Positions 34,696 to 43,027 of a DNA stretch of 43,622 nucleotides are shown here, in pieces. The translations under genes were made by a program, and so were the position numbers. How positions within the stretch are numbered: the first letter of the stretch is position 1; each line of letters starts with the position of its first letter. The notes under the pieces were generated by a model. That model was given only the letters and a program-made list of their open reading frames with translations. It searched no databases and was not told the DNA's origin. The DNA comes from Nitrospirota bacterium. Its GTDB lineage: Bacteria > Nitrospirota > Thermodesulfovibrionia > Thermodesulfovibrionales > Dissulfurispiraceae. The stretch spans positions 1-43,622 of the forward strand of contig JAMCVZ010000036.1 in NCBI GenBank assembly GCA_023476565.1, written 5' to 3'.

Positions 34696-35819
34696 TGTAC
34701 TACTTCCCGAAAGGTCTCAAGGTGCTCCTGTGCGGAATCTTTCCAACTGAATAACCTTGACCTTTCAAGACCTTTATTTATAAGGTTTTGTCTTAAAAGA
34801 CTATCAATCAGTACTTTATACATTCCGTCAGCAATGCTTTCCGTATCATAAGGATCTACATAATACGCAGCGTCCCCGCATACCTCAGGCAAGCTGGCTG
34901 CACGGGAGGCTACAACCGGGCAGCCGCATGCCATCGCTTCAAGAGGAGGCAATCCGAATCCCTCATAAAAAGAAGGGAATACAAACAAATCGGCAAGGTT
35001 ATACAGTTTCCCTAATTCTTCATCAGGGATATACCCTATATATAATACTTCATTCCTGACGCTGTCAAGCAAGTCCATGATTGCCTTATTCTCCCAGCCC
35101 TTAAACCCGGCCAGCACCAATTTGAAATCTCTTCCTGCCTTTTCACGCAAGATACGATACGAAAGAAGCAAATTCTTTAAATTCTTTCTCGGTTCGATTG
35201 AACCAACGAATAAAATGAAATTGTGAGGTAAAGAATATCTCTCTTTAACATGCAGCAGGTCCTGTGGAGCGTATACCTTAAAAACGCCTGTATCAATCCC
35301 GAGATAAATAGTCTTAAGTTTACTTTCGGGGAATTTGAAGAGTTCCATGGCGCTCCTCTTTATGTAATCGGAAATTACAATAATCCTGTCTATCCTATCA
35401 ACATTTTTTATAAAATTCCTCTCAAAGTAAACGACCCTGTCTTTCGGATGCCATTCAGGATGCACTTTCAGGGAGAAATCCGGAACCATACTAATTATGT
35501 GTTTTGCCCTGATATTTATAGGAATGGTGTTTGGTTCAAAATAAAGATCGAAATTCGATGAGGAGAATTTATTTATGGCGCCGCTTAATCCCCTCAGCGC
35601 TAAACTGACGGTATGGTTCTTTTTAACAATCTCTTTAATACGATAAAATTTTCCTCTATTCTCTTTATAGGTGAAAAGCTTTTTAGAGTAATAACCGTAA
35701 AAATATGTATAATCGTTAATGGAATCTATTGTCCTCAGGTGCTTTGCAATTTGATAAGTATAATGACCTACTCCCGTGAGAGGGGAAAGCAGGGGGATCG
35801 TGTTAATTACTATCTTCAT
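34692..35819 (-). CDS. GT4-family glycosyltransferase
   Basis: A 375-residue GT-B enzyme. The start MKIVINTIPLLSPLTGVGHYTYQIAK has the glycine-rich acceptor loop, and the donor lobe shows FVGSIEPRKNLKNLLLSY and SFYEGFGLPPLEAMACGCPVVAS. ATG 35819 is preferred to 35831, because MKIVINT fits the family start; it overlaps the preceding nucleotidyltransferase by 17 bp. It resembles mannosyl- or rhamnosyltransferases of O-antigen clusters, and specificity is undetermined. Confidence 0.88.
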   Translation of the reverse strand: MKIVINTIPLLSPLTGVGHYTYQIAKHLRTIDSINDYTYFYGYYSKKLFTYKENRGKFYRIKEIVKKNHTVSLALRGLSGAINKFSSSNFDLYFEPNTIPINIRAKHIISMVPDFSLKVHPEWHPKDRVVYFERNFIKNVDRIDRIIVISDYIKRSAMELFKFPESKLKTIYLGIDTGVFKVYAPQDLLHVKERYSLPHNFILFVGSIEPRKNLKNLLLSYRILREKAGRDFKLVLAGFKGWENKAIMDLLDSVRNEVLYIGYIPDEELGKLYNLADLFVFPSFYEGFGLPPLEAMACGCPVVASRAASLPEVCGDAAYYVDPYDTESIADGMYKVLIDSLLRQNLINKGLERSRLFSWKDSAQEHLETFREVVQ

Positions 35820-36516
35820 TGAGCATTGCAAGATGTTTTCTTGTTTCTTCTAAACCCTTGTGTGATCCTATCTCATAAAAGCGTTTGGTTACCTCATATC
35901 CCAGCATTTCTCCCTTAACAACTAAATTCCCATACAATTCTGCAAGATCAAATACTTCTTTTTCGAGAAAATCATCAAACGCTTCCTTTTTTAAAAGTGC
36001 AAGGCCGTAGTCAATGTAGTGCATATCGGGAGTAATATTTTGTTTGTCATACCTGATAATCCTCCCATGATTATAGACAACATTACTTCTATCCCAGTGA
36101 TTGTCATTCCTGAGAACCGTCATTAACCCCTTCTCATCATGAGAGGTATAATAGTCAAGAATAGGCTTGAGGTCGACATCGAGATAAGAATCACCGTACA
36201 TTACCCAAAATGTATCACCTAATAATGGTAAAGCCTTCCGCAAAGCGCCGCCCGTACCTAGGAGTTTATCGCCATCGAACGAGTATGTAACTGTTATGCC
36301 AAACGGACTGCCATCTTTCAAAAAATCCTGGATCTGTTTACCCAAATATCCTGTACATAAAACAACCCTCTCGATCCCCTTCCTCTTGAGGAGTTCCATT
36401 TGATAACTGATAAACGGCCTGCCCGCTATGTCAATCATAGCCTTTGGGATTGTCTCAGTAATGGGACGAAGCCGGGTGGCAAATCCACCTGCAAGAATTG
36501 CGACAGGAGGCATCAT
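35803..36516 (-). CDS. hddC: Sugar-1-phosphate nucleotidyltransferase, HddC-like
   Basis: A 237-residue nucleotidyltransferase. The N-terminal AILAGGFATRLRPITETIPKAM carries the nucleotide-binding signature, and MYGDSYLDVDL has the metal-binding aspartate. Length and context beside a GHMP kinase match HddC, which makes GDP-D-glycero-alpha-D-manno-heptose from heptose-1-phosphate. Close relatives make other NDP-sugars, so nucleotide and sugar are unproven. It starts where hddA ends (4-bp overlap). Confidence 0.7.
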   Translation of the reverse strand: MMPPVAILAGGFATRLRPITETIPKAMIDIAGRPFISYQMELLKRKGIERVVLCTGYLGKQIQDFLKDGSPFGITVTYSFDGDKLLGTGGALRKALPLLGDTFWVMYGDSYLDVDLKPILDYYTSHDEKGLMTVLRNDNHWDRSNVVYNHGRIIRYDKQNITPDMHYIDYGLALLKKEAFDDFLEKEVFDLAELYGNLVVKGEMLGYEVTKRFYEIGSHKGLEETRKHLAMLNEDSN

Positions 36517-37496
36517 GATTGAGTTACTACTTTCGTACCCTCAAAATCAAAACGGAAACGCACCTCTTGCAGCCCTGCTTCTGCCATAGTATGACGCAAC
36601 CGGCTTTTATCTTCAGTATAAAACATGAGAAAGCCTCCGCCGCCTGCTCCAATCAATTTTCCTCCAAGTGCACCATTTTTCAGGGCAAGGTTGTACAGAT
36701 CGTTGATATGAGAATTGCTCATGGAGCCGGAACGCTTCTTTTTGTAGTCCCAGTGCTCATTCATAATCTTCGCGAATTCACGCAGGTTTCCGGACTCGAA
36801 GGCATCCTTGCTCCTGAACCCAAGCTCTTTTACAAAGTGAAGGTTTTCGATCATGGAGTTATCTTTCTTTTTGCTTTTTTCGTCCTGCTCTTTAAGAATG
36901 GATGATGCGCTCCGTGAGTAGCCGGTAAAAAAAAGCAATAAGTTATCCTCAAGATTATAAAGCGTTTCATTGGAAATCTTAAGAGGCCATGCTTCAACTT
37001 TCCCGTCAGGCAGAAAATTAAAACAGGTGATCCCGCCATAGGCGGCTATATATTGATCCTGTTTTCCTATAGGCTCACCAAGCTTTTCAATTTCTATATG
37101 GCATGCCTGTTCTGCCAATTCCTGGGGATGAATAAGGTTCTTTTTCAAAGTGTGAAATGCTTTAAGAAGAGCAGTGGTGAAACTCCCTGAAGAGCCTAGC
37201 CCTGTTCCTGCCGGTATATCAGCCATGCTGGTTATTTCAAGATAAGGAGCCGCAATTCCAAGTAAGTTGAGCGCCTCCCGGATGATAGGATGCTGGACAT
37301 CTTCAATTTTCAAAACCTTTTCAAGCTTCGAATATTTGACGATCAATTCTTCTACAAAGGTTTGGTGCAAGGTTATGTATACATACTTATCGATAGCGGC
37401 AGCAATAAGAAACCCGATATGTTCCCGGTAATAGGACGGCAAATCCGTACCGCCGCCCCCAAGAGATATTCTTAAGGGGCTTCTTGTTATAATCAT
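36513..37496 (-). CDS. hddA: GHMP sugar kinase, HddA-like
   Basis: A 327-residue GHMP-family kinase. The opening TRSPLRISLGGGGTDLPSYY is characteristic of heptose-7-phosphate kinases. PAGTGLGSSGSFTTAL (about 94-109) is the ATP-binding motif, and GGKLIGAGGGGFLMFY (about 277-292) is the third motif. HddA phosphorylates D-glycero-alpha-D-manno-heptose 7-phosphate at C1. Its partner nucleotidyltransferase overlaps by 4 bp. The usual companions gmhA and gmhB are not in this window. A different sugar substrate is possible. Confidence 0.75.
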   Translation of the reverse strand: MIITRSPLRISLGGGGTDLPSYYREHIGFLIAAAIDKYVYITLHQTFVEELIVKYSKLEKVLKIEDVQHPIIREALNLLGIAAPYLEITSMADIPAGTGLGSSGSFTTALLKAFHTLKKNLIHPQELAEQACHIEIEKLGEPIGKQDQYIAAYGGITCFNFLPDGKVEAWPLKISNETLYNLEDNLLLFFTGYSRSASSILKEQDEKSKKKDNSMIENLHFVKELGFRSKDAFESGNLREFAKIMNEHWDYKKKRSGSMSNSHINDLYNLALKNGALGGKLIGAGGGGFLMFYTEDKSRLRHTMAEAGLQEVRFRFDFEGTKVVTQS

Positions 37497-38471
37497 CTAT
37501 TTGCTACCTCCATATATCTTACTTACAACAACGAGAACTGCCTTAGCATCATAAAGATTGCCTTCAATTTCATGACCATCGGCAATTGCCTGGACAAAAT
37601 AATCAAATTCCCTCTTCCAGGAGTTGTCGGGAAAAGGGTATTCCCACATTGTAGTCTCCGGAGGTCCCAGATGGGGCAGCATTTTATAGTACGTCAGGCG
37701 CTCAGTTCCATAACTGCCTCCCAGACCATCAATCTGGAGTTTCCCGTCTTTTCCGTATATTTCCAGGCAAAACATATTCTTCCATTCGGAGCAGCTGGCA
37801 TGCAACCACGCCATCTGGCCCTTTTTCGTCCGCATAGAGATGAAGCCGTTATCTTCAACAGGCATATCCCAAAAATAAGTATTTACAAATCCCTCAATAG
37901 CATCGAAATCTCCCAGAATCCATCTTGATAAATCAATTAAATGAACCCCCTGGTCCAGTAATTCACCGCCCCCTGCAATCACAGGGTCAGCTCTCCATTC
38001 CCGGTCATAACCGATGCGTCCGCCGTGACCATATCTTCCGCGGATAAACATCAACTCACCAAGCACTCCCGAATCGATAATTTCTTTTGCCTTCATCATT
38101 GCCGGATGGAATCTCAGGTTAAATCCAACTTTGACTTTCTTCCCGGATGAGTGTGCTTTTATTACAAGCGGCTCTATTTCCTCCGGTGAGCGCGCTGCAG
38201 GCTTTTCCACCAGAACATGTTTGCCCTGTTCTATTGCAAACAAGCTGACCGGTGTCAGCCAGTTATTTGTCGTAGCAACTATGACAAGCTCTACATCCGG
38301 ATGTCCCGCTGCTTCCTTCCAATCAGTTGTTGCAGTTGCTTGTGCTCCCATGCTGCTTATATATTGCGCCCTTTCAATACTCGTATCTGCAGCTACTATC
38401 AATCGATGTTTTCCTAATGCCTTTGCCCTCTTCTCACCAATCAGTCCACACCCGACTATCGCAATATTCAT
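37497..38471 (-). CDS. Gfo/Idh/MocA family oxidoreductase
   Basis: A 324-residue NAD(P)-dependent sugar oxidoreductase. AIVGCGLIGEKRAKAL is the Rossmann motif, VLVEKPAARS has the family lysine, and ELLDQGVHLIDLSRW the conserved histidine. ATG 38471 overlaps the stop of the SDR gene upstream (TAATG), so this start is preferred to 38483. It lies between the SDR gene and the HddA-like kinase, where an isomerase would be expected, so it may act on the sugar that the kinase and nucleotidyltransferase activate. Substrate unknown. Confidence 0.88.
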   Translation of the reverse strand: MNIAIVGCGLIGEKRAKALGKHRLIVAADTSIERAQYISSMGAQATATTDWKEAAGHPDVELVIVATTNNWLTPVSLFAIEQGKHVLVEKPAARSPEEIEPLVIKAHSSGKKVKVGFNLRFHPAMMKAKEIIDSGVLGELMFIRGRYGHGGRIGYDREWRADPVIAGGGELLDQGVHLIDLSRWILGDFDAIEGFVNTYFWDMPVEDNGFISMRTKKGQMAWLHASCSEWKNMFCLEIYGKDGKLQIDGLGGSYGTERLTYYKMLPHLGPPETTMWEYPFPDNSWKREFDYFVQAIADGHEIEGNLYDAKAVLVVVSKIYGGSK

Positions 38472-39337
38472 TATGCGTCCCACTTTTTCCCGCGATCTTC
38501 GGGAACGATTCTCCGTAAAGTATAGATGTCGCTTTTTTGCAGATCATCCTTATACTTTGCGAAATCTACCCACGGGTCCCAAACAGCGCTGATCAATTTG
38601 CCGGAAATGCCATCGCTTTCAGAGGATGCAAGATATACACAGAGAGAAGCCCCTTTGTCCAGGGGGGTCCCTCCGGTTTCATGCTGGCTCAGGGCCTTTT
38701 CATAAAAACTCCTGCCTACTGCCTCTTGACCTGCATCCAAAACCTCTTTCAACAGCCTGGTATTTAAGGCCCCTGGAGCCACTGCATTAATATCAATATT
38801 AAATTCGCGGCATTCTTCAGCGAGTGTTTCTGTCAGGCGTACAACAGCAGCTTTCGATGCAGCATATGCGCTAATCCTCGGCAGCGGTGCAGTTGCCCCA
38901 CCACCCGAGAGATTTATTATTTTCCCGTAACGCCTCGCTTTCATATCGGGAATCACATACTGACAGGTAAAAAAGGTCCCGAATAAGTTTATTTCAATTG
39001 CCTGTATCCATTCTGCACTGCTGACCTTTTCGGTAGGGCCTTTCGGACCATAGATACCTGCGTTATTGACAAGAATATCGATATGCCCCATTTCTTCACC
39101 GCCGATATCTATCAGGCGCTTCACATCATTTTCATTCGAAACATCTAACTTTAAAGCGATTATCTTTTGGTCTGCATCAGCAATTGATTTCAATCTCTCG
39201 GCTGCATTCCTTATTTTCATCTCATCTCTTGCACAAATTGTTACAGAAGCACCCTCCCTGACAAATTCTTCAGCAATAGCCAAGCCAAGCCCTTGATTGG
39301 CCCCTGTAATAATTGCATTACGCTTTTTTAGTCTCAT
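38471..39337 (-). CDS. Short-chain dehydrogenase/reductase
   Basis: A 288-residue classical SDR. TGANQGLGLAIA is the cofactor motif, NNAG follows, and the catalytic serine (INLSGGG) and YAASK with Tyr and Lys are in place. The extra C-terminal tail of about 30 residues (after ISAVWDPW) is longer than most SDRs. It should interconvert a sugar or polyol hydroxyl and keto group. It overlaps the UDP-sugar dehydrogenase-like gene by 20 bp and is translationally coupled to the Gfo/Idh gene. Confidence 0.87.
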   Translation of the reverse strand: MRLKKRNAIITGANQGLGLAIAEEFVREGASVTICARDEMKIRNAAERLKSIADADQKIIALKLDVSNENDVKRLIDIGGEEMGHIDILVNNAGIYGPKGPTEKVSSAEWIQAIEINLFGTFFTCQYVIPDMKARRYGKIINLSGGGATAPLPRISAYAASKAAVVRLTETLAEECREFNIDINAVAPGALNTRLLKEVLDAGQEAVGRSFYEKALSQHETGGTPLDKGASLCVYLASSESDGISGKLISAVWDPWVDFAKYKDDLQKSDIYTLRRIVPEDRGKKWDA

Positions 39338-40628
39338 TCAATCCCCTCCCGACAGCACTGTACCGTATTGTAGGATTTTGATCCAAAAGCTTTTGAATAA
39401 ATCCATTCGCATCAATTACTATCTTGTCCTCAAATAATTTTATAACGCTCCTATCCATATCACGAAAAACAGGGTATTCAGTTGCAATAATAATACAGTC
39501 CACTCCAGCAACAGCCTCTTCGATTGACTTTCCAAGTGATATAATTCTATCGAGGCCATCTGTTAAGTGCCTAATCTGTGGATCGTATGCCTGTACTGAT
39601 ACCCCATTGTCATAAAGCCACCGGCAGAGCTCAATTGCCCATGATCTTCGCAGTGTACTGGTGCCGGGCTTATAGGTTAATCCAAGTACAGCAATTTTCC
39701 TTCCTCCAAGATTCTCCAGATATTCTTTACATTTTCTTTTTACCCAATCTCTGTGGTAATCATTGCTGTCTTTTACCGCCTTGAACAGTAATGTCTGACT
39801 ACCACAGTGTTGTCCCATATTGATCAGGAACTGTACATCTCTTGCCAGTGTCCCCCCCGCAAATGCAGCACCAGGACTGAGATAAGCCTTCGGCCCTATC
39901 CTCTCCTCGCTCTTTAATCCCCGTTCCACCTCTTTTGCATCTGCCCCAACAGATTCACATAACGTAGCTATTTCATTGGCGAATACAACGGAAGTAGCAA
40001 GAAAGGCATTAATAGCGTGTTTTGTCATCTCTGCGGACTCAGTGCGCATCCATTCCAGGCGCTTTGCTAAAACGGAAAAGATAGGCTGAAATTCCGTGAT
40101 GCATTGAGCATCTCTTACTCCGATCACTATCCTATCAGGGTTCTCAAAAACCTGAATAGCTTTTCCCAATCGTAGGTTTTCAGGTGAATAAGCAAAAGCG
40201 GCCTTGCGACCGGGGTAATTGGTTGCGTATATTTTTTCCATGCGGCCTGTAAATCCCACAGGCACTTGTGATGAGATAATTACCCGTACGCCGTCTTTGA
40301 GCAGTCCCATAATGGATAATAATCTTTTCTCTATGAACTCTACATCAGCGCGATCTTCATCATCTACAGGGGTATCAAAAGTCACCCATACCACATCTGC
40401 ATCACCTACCGCAAATGCCACGTCAACAGTGAAGCTCAGATTGCCATTCTGAATACAGCTGGAAATGAGATCATCCAGGCCTGGCTCATAAACCTGAGAC
40501 TTCCCGCTAATCAAGGTAAGAATTGTCTTCTCGTCAAAATCCAATCCTATTACTTTAAAGCCACTCTTAGCAAGACAGGCTGCGGTAACAGAGCCTAAAT
40601 GCCATAAACCGAAAACACATATTTTCAT
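39318..40628 (-). CDS. UDP-glucose/GDP-mannose dehydrogenase homologue lacking the catalytic cysteine
   Basis: A 436-residue protein of the nucleotide-sugar dehydrogenase family. The N-terminal NAD domain (VFGLWHLGSVTAACL), the substrate-binding lysine region (EMTKHAINAFLAT) and the C-terminal UDP-binding domain (LGLTYKPGTSTLRRS) are normal. But the motif that holds the thiohemiacetal cysteine, usually F-G-G-S-C-x-x-K-D, reads F-A-G-G-T-L-A-R-D. Thr260 replaces Cys and Arg replaces Lys. Two-step oxidation to a uronic acid is therefore unlikely. A one-step or non-oxidative activity may remain. ATG 40628 gives an ATGA overlap with the epimerase gene. Confidence 0.85.
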   Translation of the reverse strand: MKICVFGLWHLGSVTAACLAKSGFKVIGLDFDEKTILTLISGKSQVYEPGLDDLISSCIQNGNLSFTVDVAFAVGDADVVWVTFDTPVDDEDRADVEFIEKRLLSIMGLLKDGVRVIISSQVPVGFTGRMEKIYATNYPGRKAAFAYSPENLRLGKAIQVFENPDRIVIGVRDAQCITEFQPIFSVLAKRLEWMRTESAEMTKHAINAFLATSVVFANEIATLCESVGADAKEVERGLKSEERIGPKAYLSPGAAFAGGTLARDVQFLINMGQHCGSQTLLFKAVKDSNDYHRDWVKRKCKEYLENLGGRKIAVLGLTYKPGTSTLRRSWAIELCRWLYDNGVSVQAYDPQIRHLTDGLDRIISLGKSIEEAVAGVDCIIIATEYPVFRDMDRSVIKLFEDKIVIDANGFIQKLLDQNPTIRYSAVGRGLNETKKA

Positions 40629-41578
40629 CTCCGGTCCAGAACCCATTTATTCACCTCTAAATATTTCACTGTACGTATAATAGCATCCTTAATCGTCAAT
40701 TTAGGCTGCCATCCAATATCCCTTATTTTCGAGCAGTCAAGAAAGATAAATGGACTATCACCAATCCACCCCCGCTCCCCGCCCGCATATTTAAGTGCAG
40801 GATTCAGGCCCAGATGTCCGGTGATCCAGGAAATGGAATTATTGACCTCGCAGTATTCGTTTGTCCCGAGGTTCAGTACGTTAACTTTCTCCTGAGCTTT
40901 TTCGGTAGCCAGCATCATTGCATCGATACAGTCCTGAATATATAAATAGGATTTCCTCTGACGCCCATTCCCCAGCACATTAAGTTCATTGGGATTAGAC
41001 AGGAGTTTATTATAAAAGTCGAAGACATGGCCGTGAGTATATCTCTCGCCAAGAATAGAAACGAATCTGAAGATCCATGCCTGGAATCCAAAGCCTTCGC
41101 AATATGCTGAAATCAGTCCTTCTCCCGCAAGCTTAGAGGCAGCATAAAGGGACGTTTGAAGAGGAAAGGGCGCACTTTCTGGAGTAGGGAAAATATCCGG
41201 TTCCCCATAAACAGAACCGGTCGAGGAAAAAGCAATCTTTTTAATTCCATTGGCCCTCATTGCCTCGAGGACATTAAATGTTGCGATAGTATTTTGCTCC
41301 AGATCTCTTCGCGGATGCTCTGTTCCGAAGCGAACGTCGGCATTAGCTGCAAAATGGAAGACAAAATCACATCCTTCCATCGCTACGCTCAATGCATCGA
41401 GATTAAGAACATCATCTCTTACAAGCGTAAATTTTGCGGACTTTTCTGCGCCTGCCAGAAATTCCTCCAGGCCCGTTGAAAAGTTATCATAGCCGACGAC
41501 ATGGTGACCTTCCTGAAGAAGTCGATCAACAAGACTGCTTCCGATAAAACCTGCTGCTCCGGTGATAAAATAACGCAT
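40625..41578 (-). CDS. NAD-dependent nucleotide-sugar epimerase/dehydratase
   Basis: A 317-residue extended SDR. Its GAAGFIGSSLVDRLL motif binds NAD+, FSSTGSVYG has the catalytic serine, and YAASKLAGEG the Tyr-Lys pair. It resembles GalE-like UDP-GlcNAc or UDP-glucose epimerases and is about 20 residues shorter than the galE product at the other end of the cluster. AAAGGAG lies about 10 nt before the ATG. It probably supplies another epimerised NDP-sugar for this surface polysaccharide; 4-epimerisation is likely but unproven. Confidence 0.88.
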   Translation of the reverse strand: MRYFITGAAGFIGSSLVDRLLQEGHHVVGYDNFSTGLEEFLAGAEKSAKFTLVRDDVLNLDALSVAMEGCDFVFHFAANADVRFGTEHPRRDLEQNTIATFNVLEAMRANGIKKIAFSSTGSVYGEPDIFPTPESAPFPLQTSLYAASKLAGEGLISAYCEGFGFQAWIFRFVSILGERYTHGHVFDFYNKLLSNPNELNVLGNGRQRKSYLYIQDCIDAMMLATEKAQEKVNVLNLGTNEYCEVNNSISWITGHLGLNPALKYAGGERGWIGDSPFIFLDCSKIRDIGWQPKLTIKDAIIRTVKYLEVNKWVLDRR

Positions 41579-41667
41579 ATTGTAAATACTCCTTTTAGAA
41601 TTTAATGGATTCAGAAGCCAGGGGCTCTACCAAACAATGATTTCCAAATACCGTAAATTTTGTGGAC

Positions 41668-42111
41668 TTATAAACTCGCAGCGTTCGGAGTGAAAACCCA
41701 GAACTTCGAGATAAGATAGCCGGTAACAGCCGTAAAGCATGTCGCAAATATGACCCCCCAATAAGGTTGCAGTGAAAGTATTTTAACGGATATCTCTACA
41801 ATTATCATGGTCAGCAGGTAATTGAATCCTATCATAACAGTATATCTTCCTACCTGATGCAATGCCTTAGCATTCCGGCTTCGGAAAGTAATTCTCCGGT
41901 TCATGGAGAAGTGGAACAAAACCCCTCCTAGATATGCCACTGTTACAGCCATCCTATAGTCAAGACAGAGCAGTTTCCATAGTAGAGTATAGAGGGAGAA
42001 GTATACTGCTGCGGTAAGAATTCCCACTACGACAAACGCGGCAACAGACCTCTTATTAAATGCAAAAAACCTTTTCACAGCATCACTGCCTTTGGATACC
42101 TTTGCTGCCAA
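41668..42111 (-). CDS. GtrA-family membrane protein
   Basis: A 147-residue protein with four predicted helices, of the GtrA/DPMS family that flips polyprenyl-linked sugars or supports GT2 enzymes. FVVVGILTAAVYFSLYTLLW and FHFSMNRRITF are typical. TTG start with GGAGG about 5 nt upstream. It lies with a GtrB-like GT2 gene (right edge), with a methyltransferase between. The pair would glycosylate a surface polymer on the periplasmic side. Confidence 0.87.
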   Translation of the reverse strand: MAAKVSKGSDAVKRFFAFNKRSVAAFVVVGILTAAVYFSLYTLLWKLLCLDYRMAVTVAYLGGVLFHFSMNRRITFRSRNAKALHQVGRYTVMIGFNYLLTMIIVEISVKILSLQPYWGVIFATCFTAVTGYLISKFWVFTPNAASL

Positions 42112-42139
42112 AATTCCTCCTTACTCTGTCAGATCCGAG

Positions 42140-43027
42140 TTATCCGGCCTTGGTGCATGTTACTAGACACCTTATGCCAAAAGGATATGATATCCATCTG
42201 CCCAGTAATAGCTCGATCTGCATAAGGAATTTCAATAGTCGACTATCCCCCGTATTCTTAATATCTTTTTCTACAATCTCCTGAATGGCGGAGTCGTCAG
42301 ATAAAGAAAGATGCTTGTTTTTCCGTTTAATCATACTGAATCCAGGATACACAAAAAATCCGAGGTGTGATTGCTTTAATACATCAAACCCTGTTTTATG
42401 CACAAGATCAAGCAGGCCTGAAAGTGTATAACGCCGGCGATGGAGAAGCATCTTATCATATATATCATATAAATGAGGCCCGGCCGGAACCTCAATAATG
42501 GCAATACCTCCAGGCTTCAAAATACGATAAATCTGCTGGACTGCTGCTTTATCATCGTCAATATGCTCAAGAACATTTAATAAAATTACAACATCCACGC
42601 AATTATCAGGCAGAGGACAATTTGCGAGGTCAAACTGAAAAAGCGGCACTTCAGGCATGCAGGAAGCAAGCTGTTTAAGCGCTCCACAGATAACATCCGA
42701 TCCCATTACAACAGCATCAGGCAAATACTCACGGATAAGACGCAGCATAAATCCTGATGAGCATCCCACCTCAAGAACAACGGAAGATAACCCCTTCATG
42801 TACTTCAAAAGTTGTTCAAGGGCATAATGGCGTGATGCACAATCGATAAAGTGGTTCGATCCCGCCGATTCCTCATGAAGTGTCGTTAACTCATCCGTCC
42901 AGCCACACAAATTCGAACTATACTCCAGTACGGAAGTCTTCTGCCCACCAATACGGAACCCGCTTCCTTCCCAAATTGGAATAGTCCCACCCAGTGTTAC
43001 AGGCGGCAAGGTAAACGGCAGCTTCAT
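42140..43027 (-). CDS. SAM-dependent methyltransferase
   Basis: A 295-residue class I methyltransferase. VVLEVGCSSGFML (about 78-90) is the SAM motif I, and VVILLNVLEHIDDDKAAVQQIYRILKPGG covers motifs II-III. The N-terminal 65 residues (with WEGSGFRIGG) form an extension that may bind the substrate. It overlaps the GT2 gene upstream by 4 bp and stands with GtrA, so a sugar or lipid-linked intermediate is the likely acceptor. Confidence 0.88.
   Translation of the reverse strand: MKLPFTLPPVTLGGTIPIWEGSGFRIGGQKTSVLEYSSNLCGWTDELTTLHEESAGSNHFIDCASRHYALEQLLKYMKGLSSVVLEVGCSSGFMLRLIREYLPDAVVMGSDVICGALKQLASCMPEVPLFQFDLANCPLPDNCVDVVILLNVLEHIDDDKAAVQQIYRILKPGGIAIIEVPAGPHLYDIYDKMLLHRRRYTLSGLLDLVHKTGFDVLKQSHLGFFVYPGFSMIKRKNKHLSLSDDSAIQEIVEKDIKNTGDSRLLKFLMQIELLLGRWISYPFGIRCLVTCTKAG

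Noticed and set aside
39841-39880. Sequencing error in the G7 run explaining the missing cysteine in the dehydrogenase
   Set aside because: The reading frame stays open and family-like on both sides of the run, so a single indel there is not compatible; only paired errors could restore a cysteine.
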